From positions 843,923-907,922 of the forward strand of contig CAUJCO010000013.1 in the NCBI GenBank assembly GCA_963169645.1: DNA of 64,000 nucleotides. Reading direction: 5' to 3'. This DNA comes from Bacteroidota bacterium. GTDB taxonomy: Bacteria > Bacteroidota > Bacteroidia > Chitinophagales > JADIYW01. The stretch's first letter is position 1. Every line of letters starts with the position of its first letter. A program made the position numbers and the translations under genes. Under the pieces are notes generated by a model. The model ran no database searches and was not told the origin of the DNA. It worked only from the letters and a program-made list of their open reading frames with translations. Of the stretch, positions 18,973-28,041 are shown in pieces.

Positions 18973-20319
18973 ATGTTTCAAAAGATATTAATAGCTAATC
19001 GCGGAGAAATTGCTTTGCGTATTATTCGCACCTGCAAAGAAATGAATATTAAAACGGTGGCCGTTTTTTCTACTGCGGATAGAGAGAGTTTGCACGTTAA
19101 ATTAGCAGATGAAAGTTTTTGTATTGGGCCACCAGCCGGCAAAGATTCTTATCTTAAAATAGACAATATTTTAATGGCTGCTGAAATTACGAAAGCAGAT
19201 GCCATACATCCGGGCTATGGATTTTTAGCGGAAAATGAAAATTTTGCACGTAGATGTGCTGAAAAAAATATAAAATTTATCGGCCCAACACCGGAACAAA
19301 TTCACGCCATGGGCGATAAAATTACTGCGAAAGAAACGATGATACGAGCCAAAGTGCCTGTTATTCCGGGCTCTGAAGGTTTGATTACGGATGTTGCTAA
19401 AGGAAAAAAATTGGCCAATGAAATGGGCTATCCGGTTATTTTAAAAGCAACGGCCGGTGGTGGTGGCAAAGGAATGCGCATTGTATGGAATGAATCAGAA
19501 TTTCAATCCAACTTAGAAAATGCTCAAGCAGAAGCCGGTGCAGCTTTTGGCAATTCGGGCATGTACTTAGAAAAATATATCGAAGAACCTCGACATATAG
19601 AAGTGCAAGTAGCAGGCGACCAGCATGGCAATGCAGCTCACTTTTCTGAGCGGGATTGTTCTATACAACGCCGACATCAGAAATTGGTAGAAGAAAGTCC
19701 GAGCCCGTTTGTAGATGATATATTGCGTAAAAAATTAGGGGATGCTGCTAAAAAAGCCGTGAAAGCCATCAACTACGAAGGTGTTGGCACAATAGAGTTT
19801 TTGGTAGACAAGCACAAAAATTTTTATTTTATGGAGATGAATACGCGCATTCAAGTAGAACATCCCGTAACGGAAGAAGTAATTGGTGTTGATTTAATTC
19901 GATTGCAAATTGAATTAGCTGCCGGAAAGAAATTGGAACAAGATGCTTTTTTTCCGCAAGGCTGTGCGATTGAATGTAGAATTAATGCAGAAAATCCATA
20001 TGATAATTTTAAACCATCGCCCGGAAAAATAACCAACTATCAACCAAGCGGCGGATATGGTGTGCGCATAGATTCGCATGTGTATAATGGTTATAGTATT
20101 CCACCATTTTACGATTCGATGATTGCCAAACTAATTGTGAAAGGCAACACGCGTATAGAAGCGATTGAGCGAATGAAACGTGCTTTGAACGAAATGAAAA
20201 TAGAAGGCATAAAAACCACCATTCCATTTCATTTACAATTAATGGATAATGAAAACTTCCAAAATGGAAATTTCACAACAAAGTTTTTGGAAGATTTTGA
20301 GATGATAGAAGAAGAATAA
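18973..20319 (+). CDS. accC: acetyl-CoA carboxylase biotin carboxylase subunit
   Basis: 448 residues, standard for AccC. It carboxylates biotin on the carrier protein at the expense of ATP. N-terminal Rossmann-like domain ([20 protein letters not shown]), ATP-grasp with the Gly-rich loop [12 protein letters not shown], the [14 protein letters not shown] active-site motif, and a C-terminal Biotin_carb_C domain. There is no biotinyl domain, so it needs a separate carrier. accB does not flank it, unlike the usual accBC pair. A TAAATTAG box six bases before the ATG may be the promoter. Confidence 0.93.
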   Translation: MFQKILIANRGEIALRIIRTCKEMNIKTVAVFSTADRESLHVKLADESFCIGPPAGKDSYLKIDNILMAAEITKADAIHPGYGFLAENENFARRCAEKNIKFIGPTPEQIHAMGDKITAKETMIRAKVPVIPGSEGLITDVAKGKKLANEMGYPVILKATAGGGGKGMRIVWNESEFQSNLENAQAEAGAAFGNSGMYLEKYIEEPRHIEVQVAGDQHGNAAHFSERDCSIQRRHQKLVEESPSPFVDDILRKKLGDAAKKAVKAINYEGVGTIEFLVDKHKNFYFMEMNTRIQVEHPVTEEVIGVDLIRLQIELAAGKKLEQDAFFPQGCAIECRINAENPYDNFKPSPGKITNYQPSGGYGVRIDSHVYNGYSIPPFYDSMIAKLIVKGNTRIEAIERMKRALNEMKIEGIKTTIPFHLQLMDNENFQNGNFTTKFLEDFEMIEEE

Positions 20320-20348
20320 TATTTGTGTCTTTCATGAAGATATACCGC

Positions 20349-20402
20349 GATTGGGATAGTTTTGTTAACAAATAAAATTGGTGCGGCCGTGTAGATTATT
20401 TT
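20349..20402. repeat. diverged direct repeat, copy 1 (left of a TA module)
   Basis: Starts GATTGGGATAG, then TTTTGTT..., and ends in GTGTAGAT.ATTT. By eye it matches 21063-21119 over about 55 bases with a few gaps. It begins 30 bases after the accC stop. Confidence 0.6.
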
Positions 20403-20430
20403 GACTTAGCCACATTGTAATATTTGTACA

Positions 20431-20724
20431 TTATACTTTCAAATTATCCGGATTTTGACGAGTGTCCCAAAATCGCAAAACAATGATAGTTTCTTCAGTT
20501 GCTACGTAAAACAACTTATAATCTCTGATGACAAAACATCTCACATCTTGATGGTCTGTCTGTATTCCTATTAACGGAAATATTTTTATTAGCTCTAACT
20601 TGTCTCTGATAATATTTCTAAGCTTACGCGAATACGTATTGCTTTTGTTGCGGTTATTCCAATAGGTAATGATTTCTTTTATGTCTTTTTGTGCAGGTGC
20701 TGACCAGATAACTATTCTACCCAT
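20431..20724 (-). CDS. ParE/RelE-superfamily toxin
   Basis: 97 residues. The N-terminal WSAPAQKDIKEIITYW helix and the C-terminal strand-rich IRDYKLFYVATEETIIVLRFWDTRQNP are typical of ParE/RelE-fold toxins; RFWDTRQNP is a common ending in this branch. ParE members poison gyrase, while RelE members cut mRNA; which applies here is not readable. Its start overlaps the antitoxin gene by 13 bases, as usual for a toxin-antitoxin (TA) operon. Confidence 0.85.
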   Translation of the reverse strand: MGRIVIWSAPAQKDIKEIITYWNNRNKSNTYSRKLRNIIRDKLELIKIFPLIGIQTDHQDVRCFVIRDYKLFYVATEETIIVLRFWDTRQNPDNLKV

Positions 20725-20930
20725 TTATCCCATTCTTTTTGAAATTCCTCATCAGAACTGAATTGATTATTTTTTACAGCTTCCAATGCTTCATCTATGG
20801 CGTTTTTTTCAAACTCGTTTAATTTCATCACCTGATTGCTATCCAACAATAATGAAATTTGCTTAAGCAAAATTTCATCATTGCTATTTTGGATTTTGGA
20901 AAGTAATTCGTTTTTTACGGTTGCTATCAT
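20712..20930 (-). CDS. antitoxin of a ParE-type TA pair
   Basis: 72 residues, acidic and helical, with ILLKQISLLLDSNQVMKLNEF followed by EALEAVKNNQFSSDEEFQKEWDKWVE. The SSDEEFQKEWDKW tail is the kind of toxin-binding segment seen in short Bacteroidota antitoxins. It overlaps and precedes the toxin. An N-terminal DNA-binding motif is not obvious. Confidence 0.75.
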   Translation of the reverse strand: MIATVKNELLSKIQNSNDEILLKQISLLLDSNQVMKLNEFEKNAIDEALEAVKNNQFSSDEEFQKEWDKWVE

Positions 20931-21530
20931 ATATTAAAATTAAAAAAAATCAGCTAAAGAATCGAGTGTTTTTTTGAAATTAGATTTTAAAATTCTTACA
21001 AATATTAATCTTTGCGTTTATTAAGGTCTTTGTGTTATAATGTTTATTAAGGTACATATTTAGATTGGGATAGATTTTGTTGATAGATAAGATTGGCTGC
21101 TGTGGTGTAGATGATTTGTATAATTACTATATTGAAATCAAATGAAAAATATATTGGATTTTGGATAACATAGTTAATGATGATTAGCAAGTTGTTGGTG
21201 CATTATTTTCACACATTTGGTGTCGAAATAGATTGCAAAAGCTTATCGGATTAGAGAAAATGAAACTAATATTGCACCTAAAACACACAATAAATGCATT
21301 TATTTGCTTTAACAAAAATAGAAATTAACGAAGAGAATAAAGCGTTTTTATTAAATTTATATTGGTTCCAAATTGAAGGATGAGAACCTGATTATATATC
21401 TCAAATTTTTAAGATATGTCAAAAGAAAATTCCAAAGACCGAAATGTTACAGCATAAATAGGTATCAATTGTATGACTTCTCTTCTGAAATGTGTATCTT
21501 TCGTATAGTATCCATCAAAATAAAAATACA
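20931..21530. other. 600-base AT-rich spacer between TA module and DUF6370 gene
   Basis: No convincing coding frame. It holds the second copy of the direct repeat (21063-21119), a CTTTGCGTTTATTAAGGTC / CTTTGTGTT motif (21010-21036) that is partly shared, inverted, with 23549-23587, and a TATCTTTC promoter-like box at 21495-21502. The remaining sequence is unremarkable. Confidence 0.6.
21063..21119. repeat. diverged direct repeat, copy 2 (right of the TA module)
   Basis: Starts GATTGGGATAGATTTTGTTG and ends GTGTAGATGATTTGT. It pairs with 20349-20402 in the same orientation, and the two copies bracket the ParE-type TA pair. Confidence 0.6.
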
Positions 21531-21893
21531 ATGAAAACTATCAGCACCTTATTCGTGTTTTGCTTTTTTGCTACAGTTGGCTTAGCACAAGTAAATAAAA
21601 AATTAGCAGCACAACCGGACTCAACAAAGAAGTTATTATTGGTTGATGTTTCATGTGGTGAATGCAATTTTGGTATGTCGGGCAATAGTTGCGACGTCGC
21701 TATCTTCTTAAATGGAAAAGAATATTTTGTAGATGGTGTCGGCATTAATGACTACGGGCATCCACATGCAAAAGAAGGTTTTTGTATGGCTGTGCATAAA
21801 GCAGAAATACAAGGTGAAATCGTAAAAGATAGATTTAAGGCAACCTATTTTAATCGGTTAGAAAAAACGAAAAATCCAACAGAATCAAAATAA
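21531..21893 (+). CDS. secreted DUF6370 family protein
   Basis: 120 residues from the ATG at 21531. An upstream in-frame start at 21492 would overlap the promoter box and spoil the signal peptide. The signal peptide MKTISTLFVFCFFATVGLAQ is clear. The mature protein has four Cys and the VDVSCGECNF...CDVAIFLNGKEYFVDG... pattern of DUF6370. Function unknown; an exported small protein with possible disulfides or metal binding. It ends eight bases before the SDR gene. Confidence 0.75.
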   Translation: MKTISTLFVFCFFATVGLAQVNKKLAAQPDSTKKLLLVDVSCGECNFGMSGNSCDVAIFLNGKEYFVDGVGINDYGHPHAKEGFCMAVHKAEIQGEIVKDRFKATYFNRLEKTKNPTESK

Positions 21894-21901
21894 TTACATA
21901 C

Positions 21902-22747
21902 TTGAAAACAAGCTATTTCCAATATAAAAAATGTTTGATTACAGGTGCTGCAAGTGGCATTGGTAAGGCAGTGGCATTGGAGTTGGCACAGTTAGGTGCG
22001 GTACTTTTTTTAACCGACATCCAAGCCGAAGCATTAGAAGATACTGCAAAGGAGATTACTGAAAAAGGTGGCAAAGTTGCCGATGCAACGGCATTAAACG
22101 TAGCCGACTTTGAGCAAGTACAACACTATGCCAATTCCATTCATACCGAATTTGGAAGTGTAGATATGGTGATGAATATTGCAGGAATAGCCATTTGGGG
22201 TGCTGTAGATAAAATGCAACATCACGAGTGGAAACAAGTTATTGATGTCAACCTAATGGGACCGATACACATCATTGAATCGTTTTTACCTAACATGATT
22301 GCTGCTAACAATGGTGGCAATTTAGTGAATGTAGCATCAGCTGCCGCATTGTTTGGGTTGCCATGGCATGGAGCCTATTGTGCCAGTAAATACGGGCTGC
22401 GTGGTTTATCGGATGTATTGCGCTACGATTTAAAACGACACAAAATAAACGTGCATTTGGTTTGTCCCGGAGCCGTAGATACAGGCTTGGTGAAAACCAT
22501 CAAAGTTTCCGGCATCGAAATCTCGGATGAACAATTCAATAAATTAAAAAATCAATTCCAAAAACATGCTGTTAGTCCGGAACAAGCGGCTCACGCCATT
22601 ATTAAAGGCATTGTAAAAAATGATTATTACATATTTACATCGCCGGATATAAAGTTTGGATTTTGGGGCAAAAATAAATTCACGTTTGCTTCGGATTGGG
22701 TGTTGCAATGGATGAATGATTATTTTCAAAAAGCGTTTAAAGTGTAG
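21902..22747 (+). CDS. SDR-family NAD(P)-dependent oxidoreductase
   Basis: 281 residues with a TTG start at 21902. The Rossmann nucleotide motif TGAASGIG is at residues 14-21, NIAG at 92-95 and the catalytic Ser 146, Tyr 159, Lys 163 (YCASK) are all present. A C-terminal extension (about 235-281, FGFWGKNKFTFASDWVLQW) is of the kind found in acetoin- or lipid-related SDRs that sit at membranes. Substrate unknown. Confidence 0.85.
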   Translation: MKTSYFQYKKCLITGAASGIGKAVALELAQLGAVLFLTDIQAEALEDTAKEITEKGGKVADATALNVADFEQVQHYANSIHTEFGSVDMVMNIAGIAIWGAVDKMQHHEWKQVIDVNLMGPIHIIESFLPNMIAANNGGNLVNVASAAALFGLPWHGAYCASKYGLRGLSDVLRYDLKRHKINVHLVCPGAVDTGLVKTIKVSGIEISDEQFNKLKNQFQKHAVSPEQAAHAIIKGIVKNDYYIFTSPDIKFGFWGKNKFTFASDWVLQWMNDYFQKAFKV

Positions 22748-22753
22748 TTATAC

Positions 22754-23380
22754 TTATTTTATTAATGCTTCAATTCTACTATTAAAAGCTTGATAATTGT
22801 TTTCGATATCCGCTTCTAATTCTAATCCAATGCTGTTTAAAATACCTGCCAACATTTCGTAATGCCCGATTAAAAAAGATATTTCCAAGAGTAAGGCTTG
22901 ACTATAATGTTGGCTTAAATTTTCCCATGTATTTTTTTGAATTATTTTATGTTGGATAAATTCGTCGCAAGCAGTGAGCAAGAGTTGTTCTTTGTTGGAG
23001 AAATATACTGTTGCTCCTTGTGAAATTTGTATAATATCTTGGTCGGATAAGTGGGCCATTCGTTGCCCAATTTCTATGTGTTGTCCCCATTCATATCTTG
23101 ATTTACACAACCATGCTACGCGTAAAATAATCAGTTCGCGTTCTCTTGCGGTTAGTTTTCCATAAGGCATCAAACGAGCTGCAAATATAAGCCATCTCCA
23201 AAAAATAGATGGATTGACAGAAAGTACTTTGAAAATATCCGGTAACGATTTTCGATCTAATGCTTTAGAAATTTGTGTAAATGCACGGAATGAAACTGCT
23301 TGGATTTTTGTATTGGAAGTAGCAAATCTTACTTCTGTTTTTATCCAGCCATTTTCAGGAATTAAAATATCTTTTTTCAT
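22754..23380 (-). CDS. carboxymuconolactone decarboxylase (AhpD-like) family protein
   Basis: 208 residues from the ATG at 23380. The frame continues to 23494, but a TATCTTTA box (23387-23394) seven bases upstream supports the internal start. The RERELIILRVAWLCKSRYEWGQHIEIG segment is the AhpD-like signature; only one Cys of the CxxC pair is present, so thiol peroxidase support is doubtful. All-helical. It is convergent with the SDR gene (six-base gap). Function unassigned. Confidence 0.8.
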   Translation of the reverse strand: MKKDILIPENGWIKTEVRFATSNTKIQAVSFRAFTQISKALDRKSLPDIFKVLSVNPSIFWRWLIFAARLMPYGKLTARERELIILRVAWLCKSRYEWGQHIEIGQRMAHLSDQDIIQISQGATVYFSNKEQLLLTACDEFIQHKIIQKNTWENLSQHYSQALLLEISFLIGHYEMLAGILNSIGLELEADIENNYQAFNSRIEALIK

Positions 23381-23386
23381 GATAAT

Positions 23387-23394
23387 TAAAGATA
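23387..23394 (-). promoter_or_regulatory. -7 element (TATCTTTA) for the AhpD-like gene
   Basis: On the minus strand TATCTTTA lies six bases before the chosen ATG, which supports that start and points to a very short leader. Confidence 0.45.
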
Positions 23395-23512
23395 CTTTGA
23401 AACTGTCATAAAGTATAGATTTGTTGCTGTATTTTGCTTGAATGTAATTGTTCGTGTGATAGAATTGTGGTATTTGTAAGATTTCCTTTTTCAAAGAAAT
23501 GGCATTTTATCT

Positions 23513-23615
23513 GTCATTCCAACAGAAGCAGGAATCTCATCATTCTTAACCACAAAGTTCACTAAGTTTTACACAAAGCACGCAAAGTCATTTCCACGAA
23601 AGTGGGAATCTCATT
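23513..23615. repeat. intergenic dispersed-type repeat (two GTCATTCC...GGGAATCTCAT units)
   Basis: Two related units, 23513-23540 and 23587-23615, both run from GTCATT(T)CC to GGAATCTCAT. The second forms a small hairpin TTCCAC-GAAA-GTGGGAA. Between them at 23549-23587 lies an ACCACAAAG...CACGCAAAG stretch. None of this is coding, and such units are commonly found in many copies between genes. Confidence 0.6.
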
Positions 23616-23685
23616 AAGATAGAAAAACACAGCATCATCTACGAGAGACACTGCTTGCAAAGTACTATCTTATAAAAAGATCGCT

Positions 23686-25110
23686 TTAAAATTCTGCACT
23701 TTTTGGATAGCGTGGAAACGGAATTACATCGCGAATATTGCTCATACCGGTAACAAACAACACCAAACGCTCGAAGCCCAAACCAAAGCCGGCATGCGGA
23801 CAAGTTCCAAATTGACGGGTTTCTAAATACCACCAAATACTTTCTTCTTCGATGCCAAATTGATGTGCACGTTTTTTTAATTTATCGTAGTTTTCTTCCC
23901 GTTGAGAACCACCAATAATTTCGCCAATTCCCGGAAACAACACATCCATCGCGCGTACGGTTTTTCCGTCTTCGCTCAACTTCATGTAAAACGCTTTGAT
24001 ATGTTCCGGATAGTCGGTTAAAATAACCGGTTTCTTGAAATGTTTTTCGACCAAATAGCGTTCGTGTTCGCTTTGTAAATCGGTGCCCCAATCAACAGGA
24101 AATTGGAATTTCTTTTTTGCATTTTTTAAAACCTCAACAGCATCCGTATATGTCATGCGTTGAAAATCATTTTCTATACAGAATTTTAATTTATCTAACA
24201 ACCCGAATTCACTGCGTTCTTGTGTTGGTTTTTGTTTTTCTTCATCTGCAAAACGCTTATCTAAAAATTCTAAATCTTCTTTACAATTTTCCAATGCATA
24301 TCGGATTAAGTATTTCAGAAAATCTTCAGCTAAATCCATATTGTCTTGCAAATTGTTGAAAGCTACTTCCGGCTCTATCATCCAAAACTCGGCTAAATGG
24401 CGAGATGTGTTGGAGTTCTCTGCTCTAAAAGTTGGACCAAAAGTATAAATTTTCGACAATGCCATTGCACCTAATTCACCTTCTAATTGTCCGGATACGG
24501 TTAGGTTGGTTTCTTTGCCAAAAAAATCTTGTGAATAGTCCACTTTTCCATCTTCCGTTTTCGGTGGATTTTGTGCATCTAATGTTGTTACACGAAACAT
24601 TTCTCCGGCGCCTTCGGCATCAGAGCCGGTTATAATAGGCGTGTGTAAGTAATAAAATCCGTTGTTGTTAAAATAATTATGGATGGCAAAAGCCAATGCA
24701 TGACGAATACGTAAAACAGCTCCAAATGTATTGGTTCTTGGTCGCAAGTGTGCTTTTTCTCTCAGAAATTCAAATGAATGTTTTTTAGGTTGAATCGGAT
24801 ATTTTTCCGGATCAGCTTCTCCTAATATGTTGATAGATTGAACGGATACTTCTACACTTTGTGCACCTTGTGATGCAATGAGTTTGCCTTGTATTTCTAA
24901 GCAAGCACCGGTATTAATTTTTGCTAAAATAGCTTCATCTATTTGATCGCCTTCTACAACACATTGGATATTTTGGATTGTTGTGCCATCGTTGAGGTTG
25001 ATGAATGTAACATTTTTACTGCTTCGTTTTGTACGCACCCAACCACGAACAACCACTGCACTATCTATCGCAGCTGTTTGTAAAATTTCCTTTATATAAA
25101 CTTTTGCCAT
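23686..25110 (-). CDS. asnS: asparaginyl-tRNA synthetase
   Basis: 474 residues. Class IIb enzyme charging tRNA-Asn. N-terminal OB-fold anticodon-binding domain ([20 protein letters not shown]), then the catalytic core with motif 2 [19 protein letters not shown] and motif 3 [15 protein letters not shown]. The insertion between them fits the AsnRS type (with [15 protein letters not shown]). A TATTTTTG -7 box lies 17 bases upstream (25128-25135). Confidence 0.97.
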   Translation of the reverse strand: MAKVYIKEILQTAAIDSAVVVRGWVRTKRSSKNVTFINLNDGTTIQNIQCVVEGDQIDEAILAKINTGACLEIQGKLIASQGAQSVEVSVQSINILGEADPEKYPIQPKKHSFEFLREKAHLRPRTNTFGAVLRIRHALAFAIHNYFNNNGFYYLHTPIITGSDAEGAGEMFRVTTLDAQNPPKTEDGKVDYSQDFFGKETNLTVSGQLEGELGAMALSKIYTFGPTFRAENSNTSRHLAEFWMIEPEVAFNNLQDNMDLAEDFLKYLIRYALENCKEDLEFLDKRFADEEKQKPTQERSEFGLLDKLKFCIENDFQRMTYTDAVEVLKNAKKKFQFPVDWGTDLQSEHERYLVEKHFKKPVILTDYPEHIKAFYMKLSEDGKTVRAMDVLFPGIGEIIGGSQREENYDKLKKRAHQFGIEEESIWWYLETRQFGTCPHAGFGLGFERLVLFVTGMSNIRDVIPFPRYPKSAEF

Positions 25111-25127
25111 AAAAAATGTTTAAGTAA

Positions 25128-25135
25128 CAAAAATA
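25128..25135 (-). promoter_or_regulatory. -7 element (TATTTTTG) for asnS
   Basis: TATTTTTG on the minus strand matches TAnnTTTG and lies 17 bases before the asnS ATG. The 99 bases to the next gene hold nothing else. Confidence 0.45.
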
Positions 25136-25209
25136 CGGCTTTTTCTTGCCGATTTTCAATAACAAATAATTATCAAAAATGAAAAAATCTATTTTTTTTA
25201 TTGGATGAA

Positions 25210-26631
25210 TTATCTCAGTTGAAATAAAATTAAATTATGAAATGTATCTACGTGATGTTGAAGATGTGGTTTTAAGTTAGGATATTGTGCTAAGGCTGTC
25301 TTCTCTATCAATATAAAATCAATCTTATTTTCTTTTATTTTTTGTAGATATGGATTGAAATCGGTATAGCCTTTTCGTTGCAGTAAAGAAAGTGTTTTGT
25401 TCGGTGATTCATCCGGTAATGAAAGTACGGTTTTGTTTTTATTTACATGATGTTGTTGTAAAAAATCCTGTAAATGTTCATCGTAATATGTTTGATTTAC
25501 AGCACTGTACGTCAACTTTTCTTGTATAAATGCTCTGCAGAAATATAGATTTGGCAATAGTAACAGAAATAGAAAAGTGTGTGCAAAAATGTTTTCTGCA
25601 TGAAATACATTGTAGGTTTTTAAAATACCGATTATATAAAATAAAATGAAAACAAAAAACACGCAATAGTAATATTCATGTGCTATCATCTTTTGATAAA
25701 ATAAGATAAGATAGAGGATGGCAAATGCAAAACTTATTTCAACAATACTACGTAAATCTGGATTTAATCGTTTGCGGTGCAATACATAATAGTAGGCTGC
25801 AATGAGCAATAAGATATTAAACGGACGCCAGAAAAAATTGGTGTTCCAGCTTACAAACAATCGCCAGAGTACCAATCCAATTTCATAAAATGTAAGTTTC
25901 CATATTGGATACACACTCAAAAAATAATACTGATCGTCGTGTTGTGCATTGTACTGTTTGGCATAAATATACCAACTCATCGGCACTAAAAACCATAAAA
26001 ACAAAAGTGCATTTTTGAATGACAACTGCTTGTTTTTTATCATAAAGAAAAAGGCAATTCCAAAATTAATAGCTTGACTCGCTTTTAATAATGTAGCTAT
26101 TGCAAAAAAGAGAAATGCTATAAATTGCCATCGATATTTTTGGGATACATTAAAGAAAAATGCCCAACCTATGAATGCAAAACTCAATGCCGGCACATCG
26201 CTTAAAAAATTATTTCCATAAAAAATTAACAGCGGTGAAGTGAATAAGAGTAAGCTACAGAAAATAGCTAATAATCTTCTTTGTAAAAAATAAAATGCCA
26301 CAAAATAGCTGGCAATAATACCGCAGATAAGTAATACAGAATGGATGATACGAAGGGCAATTTCCGGTTTTGGAAAAGTTGCTGCCATGTAATAAAATAG
26401 TGGAAACTCTCCGGCAACTTGTCCGTTTTCTGATTGCAAATTATATACCGACGGTGTAAGAAAGTCATATCCATTTTGCTGATAATTCAACGTCATTGCC
26501 CAGCAATCGGATTGCCGCCAAATGTGGGCACCTTTTGGCAGTAAATGTGCTATCGCAGGATACTCATAAATAAGTGCAAATGCAAAAAGGGCAATTACTA
26601 AAATGCCAATACTTATTAAGGTTGACTTCAC
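25210..26631 (-). CDS. GT39-like multi-pass membrane glycosyltransferase
   Basis: 473 residues with about ten membrane helices and a C-terminal soluble domain of roughly 100 residues. The first periplasmic loop has the GAHIWRQSDCWAMTLNY segment, with an Asp-Cys pair where GT39/ArnT-type enzymes have their acidic residues. The sequence family is broad (PMT_2-like), so activity on a polyprenyl-phosphate sugar is an inference. It stands between the nuclease and asnS on the same strand. Confidence 0.65.
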   Translation of the reverse strand: MKSTLISIGILVIALFAFALIYEYPAIAHLLPKGAHIWRQSDCWAMTLNYQQNGYDFLTPSVYNLQSENGQVAGEFPLFYYMAATFPKPEIALRIIHSVLLICGIIASYFVAFYFLQRRLLAIFCSLLLFTSPLLIFYGNNFLSDVPALSFAFIGWAFFFNVSQKYRWQFIAFLFFAIATLLKASQAINFGIAFFFMIKNKQLSFKNALLFLWFLVPMSWYIYAKQYNAQHDDQYYFLSVYPIWKLTFYEIGLVLWRLFVSWNTNFFWRPFNILLLIAAYYYVLHRKRLNPDLRSIVEISFAFAILYLILFYQKMIAHEYYYCVFFVFILFYIIGILKTYNVFHAENIFAHTFLFLLLLPNLYFCRAFIQEKLTYSAVNQTYYDEHLQDFLQQHHVNKNKTVLSLPDESPNKTLSLLQRKGYTDFNPYLQKIKENKIDFILIEKTALAQYPNLKPHLQHHVDTFHNLILFQLR

Positions 26632-26653
26632 GTGTCAAAAATAAATGTTTAAT

Positions 26654-27838
26654 TTAATCTTTTAGTATTTCTATTTGTTTTTCTGAGTTGGCAATTATTT
26701 GCGGTTCGCCTTTGTATTCGGTAATTTTCCCTTTTATGCAAATTGTTTTATCGCGTAAAAATTCTTCCGGTTTGTAGGAGAAGTTTTTTCTATCCTGACC
26801 AAATACCATCAATGTGAAAAGTTGCTCCGGATATTTCTTATCCAAGTTAATATACGTTGGATTGGATTTTCCATTTTCATTAAATTTAGTGCTCACGACT
26901 TTGCCGCACACACAATGGTTTTGACCAATATAATTTTTTACTTGCGAGGTGTTTATCTTGTTTTTCCCATAGTTTTTAAACGTAAACTTGGAGTCTTCTT
27001 GATGTTGTTTGTATTTCTTGTCAAAATGATATAAATCGTGTTCGGCTTCTAATACATTCTCTAAAGAATCTTTCAAGTTTGGAAAGAAATCTATGCCGGT
27101 TAAAGTTTCGATACTGTCGATACTGACAACGTGTTTTTCTAATTCATAAGGAACATCTTTGTTGGGATAAAGAAATGCGATAGCTTTATAAGTTGGCGGA
27201 TAATAATCTAACACAATTTTATAAATGTATTGCGGAATAGAAACTTGATATGAACCTTGCGGAATTTTTGGAAGATTCTCTTTAATTATTGGACCTGTAA
27301 CCACAACTAATTCATCATTATCTATTGTCCATTCTCGAATTTGCATCTCCAATCTATTCCAAGCACCTTGGTTGAGTTCTTTATTTTGAGGAATAATATT
27401 TGTATAAAAGAATGATTCACTAATTGCTTTATAGCTCCATCTAAAATCGGCGGAAGCCGCCATGTGACCTCTATCGTAGCCACTGTTCCAATAATCTGAA
27501 GAGTCAGCCATTGGAATTTTAATTAAAGGATCAGCACGAAAATCATTCGTGCGTTTTACAGAGCCATATAAAACATCTTTAGGAATAACATGCACTACAT
27601 AATTTGGAATTCGATGTTGAGGATTATAACTCGCTGTGTATGCAGCATGTTTTACTAAAATTTCATTGGATATTGGTGCAGCAATACCAATAGAATCAAT
27701 CAGTTTTTCGATGTGTTTTAGTTTATTTTTTTTTAACGAATAAAAAGCATCTTTGGAAATTTGGTAGATAGTATCTCGACAAAACGCCGATAAATGAAAT
27801 GGTATTACAAAAAGAAATATTAATCGATTTATTTTCAT
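26654..27838 (-). CDS. secreted DNA/RNA non-specific endonuclease with C-terminal OB-like domain
   Basis: 394 residues from the ATG at 27838; the frame opens upstream at 27904 but the signal peptide (to about SAFC) begins here. Residues about 55-290 are a beta-beta-alpha-metal nuclease: the DRGH motif (Asp 122 to His 125) and IPQNKELNQGAWNRLE (149-164), with the Asn ligand of the Mg site. The last 95 or so residues (about 300-394, VKNYIGQNHCVCGKVVSTKF...INLDKKYPEQLFTLMVFG) look like an OB-fold domain. The first part would cleave DNA and RNA outside the cytoplasm; the second may bind nucleic acid. There is no Cys-lipobox. Confidence 0.82.
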   Translation of the reverse strand: MKINRLIFLFVIPFHLSAFCRDTIYQISKDAFYSLKKNKLKHIEKLIDSIGIAAPISNEILVKHAAYTASYNPQHRIPNYVVHVIPKDVLYGSVKRTNDFRADPLIKIPMADSSDYWNSGYDRGHMAASADFRWSYKAISESFFYTNIIPQNKELNQGAWNRLEMQIREWTIDNDELVVVTGPIIKENLPKIPQGSYQVSIPQYIYKIVLDYYPPTYKAIAFLYPNKDVPYELEKHVVSIDSIETLTGIDFFPNLKDSLENVLEAEHDLYHFDKKYKQHQEDSKFTFKNYGKNKINTSQVKNYIGQNHCVCGKVVSTKFNENGKSNPTYINLDKKYPEQLFTLMVFGQDRKNFSYKPEEFLRDKTICIKGKITEYKGEPQIIANSEKQIEILKD

Positions 27839-27857
27839 GTCACAAATATAAAACAAA

Positions 27858-27881
27858 AAGCGAGCCAATTTAGGCTTGTTT
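27858..27881. other. imperfect hairpin similar to the downstream terminator
   Basis: AAGCGAGCC and GGCTTGTTT flank a six-base loop and pair with two G-U steps. The left arm resembles that of the terminator at 31375-31403. No T run follows, so activity is doubtful. Confidence 0.3.
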
Positions 27882-28041
27882 AATATGTTTACTAGATATC
27901 TCATTTCTCAAGTATATATTTACAACTATTAGCTTAAAAAATTTAATATTAGATTTTTTGTTAAATTCTTAAAACAACAAAAAATAATAGTTAATATTGT
28001 TTTGTAAACTATATTTAAAATATCGTCAAAAAATACTACTT

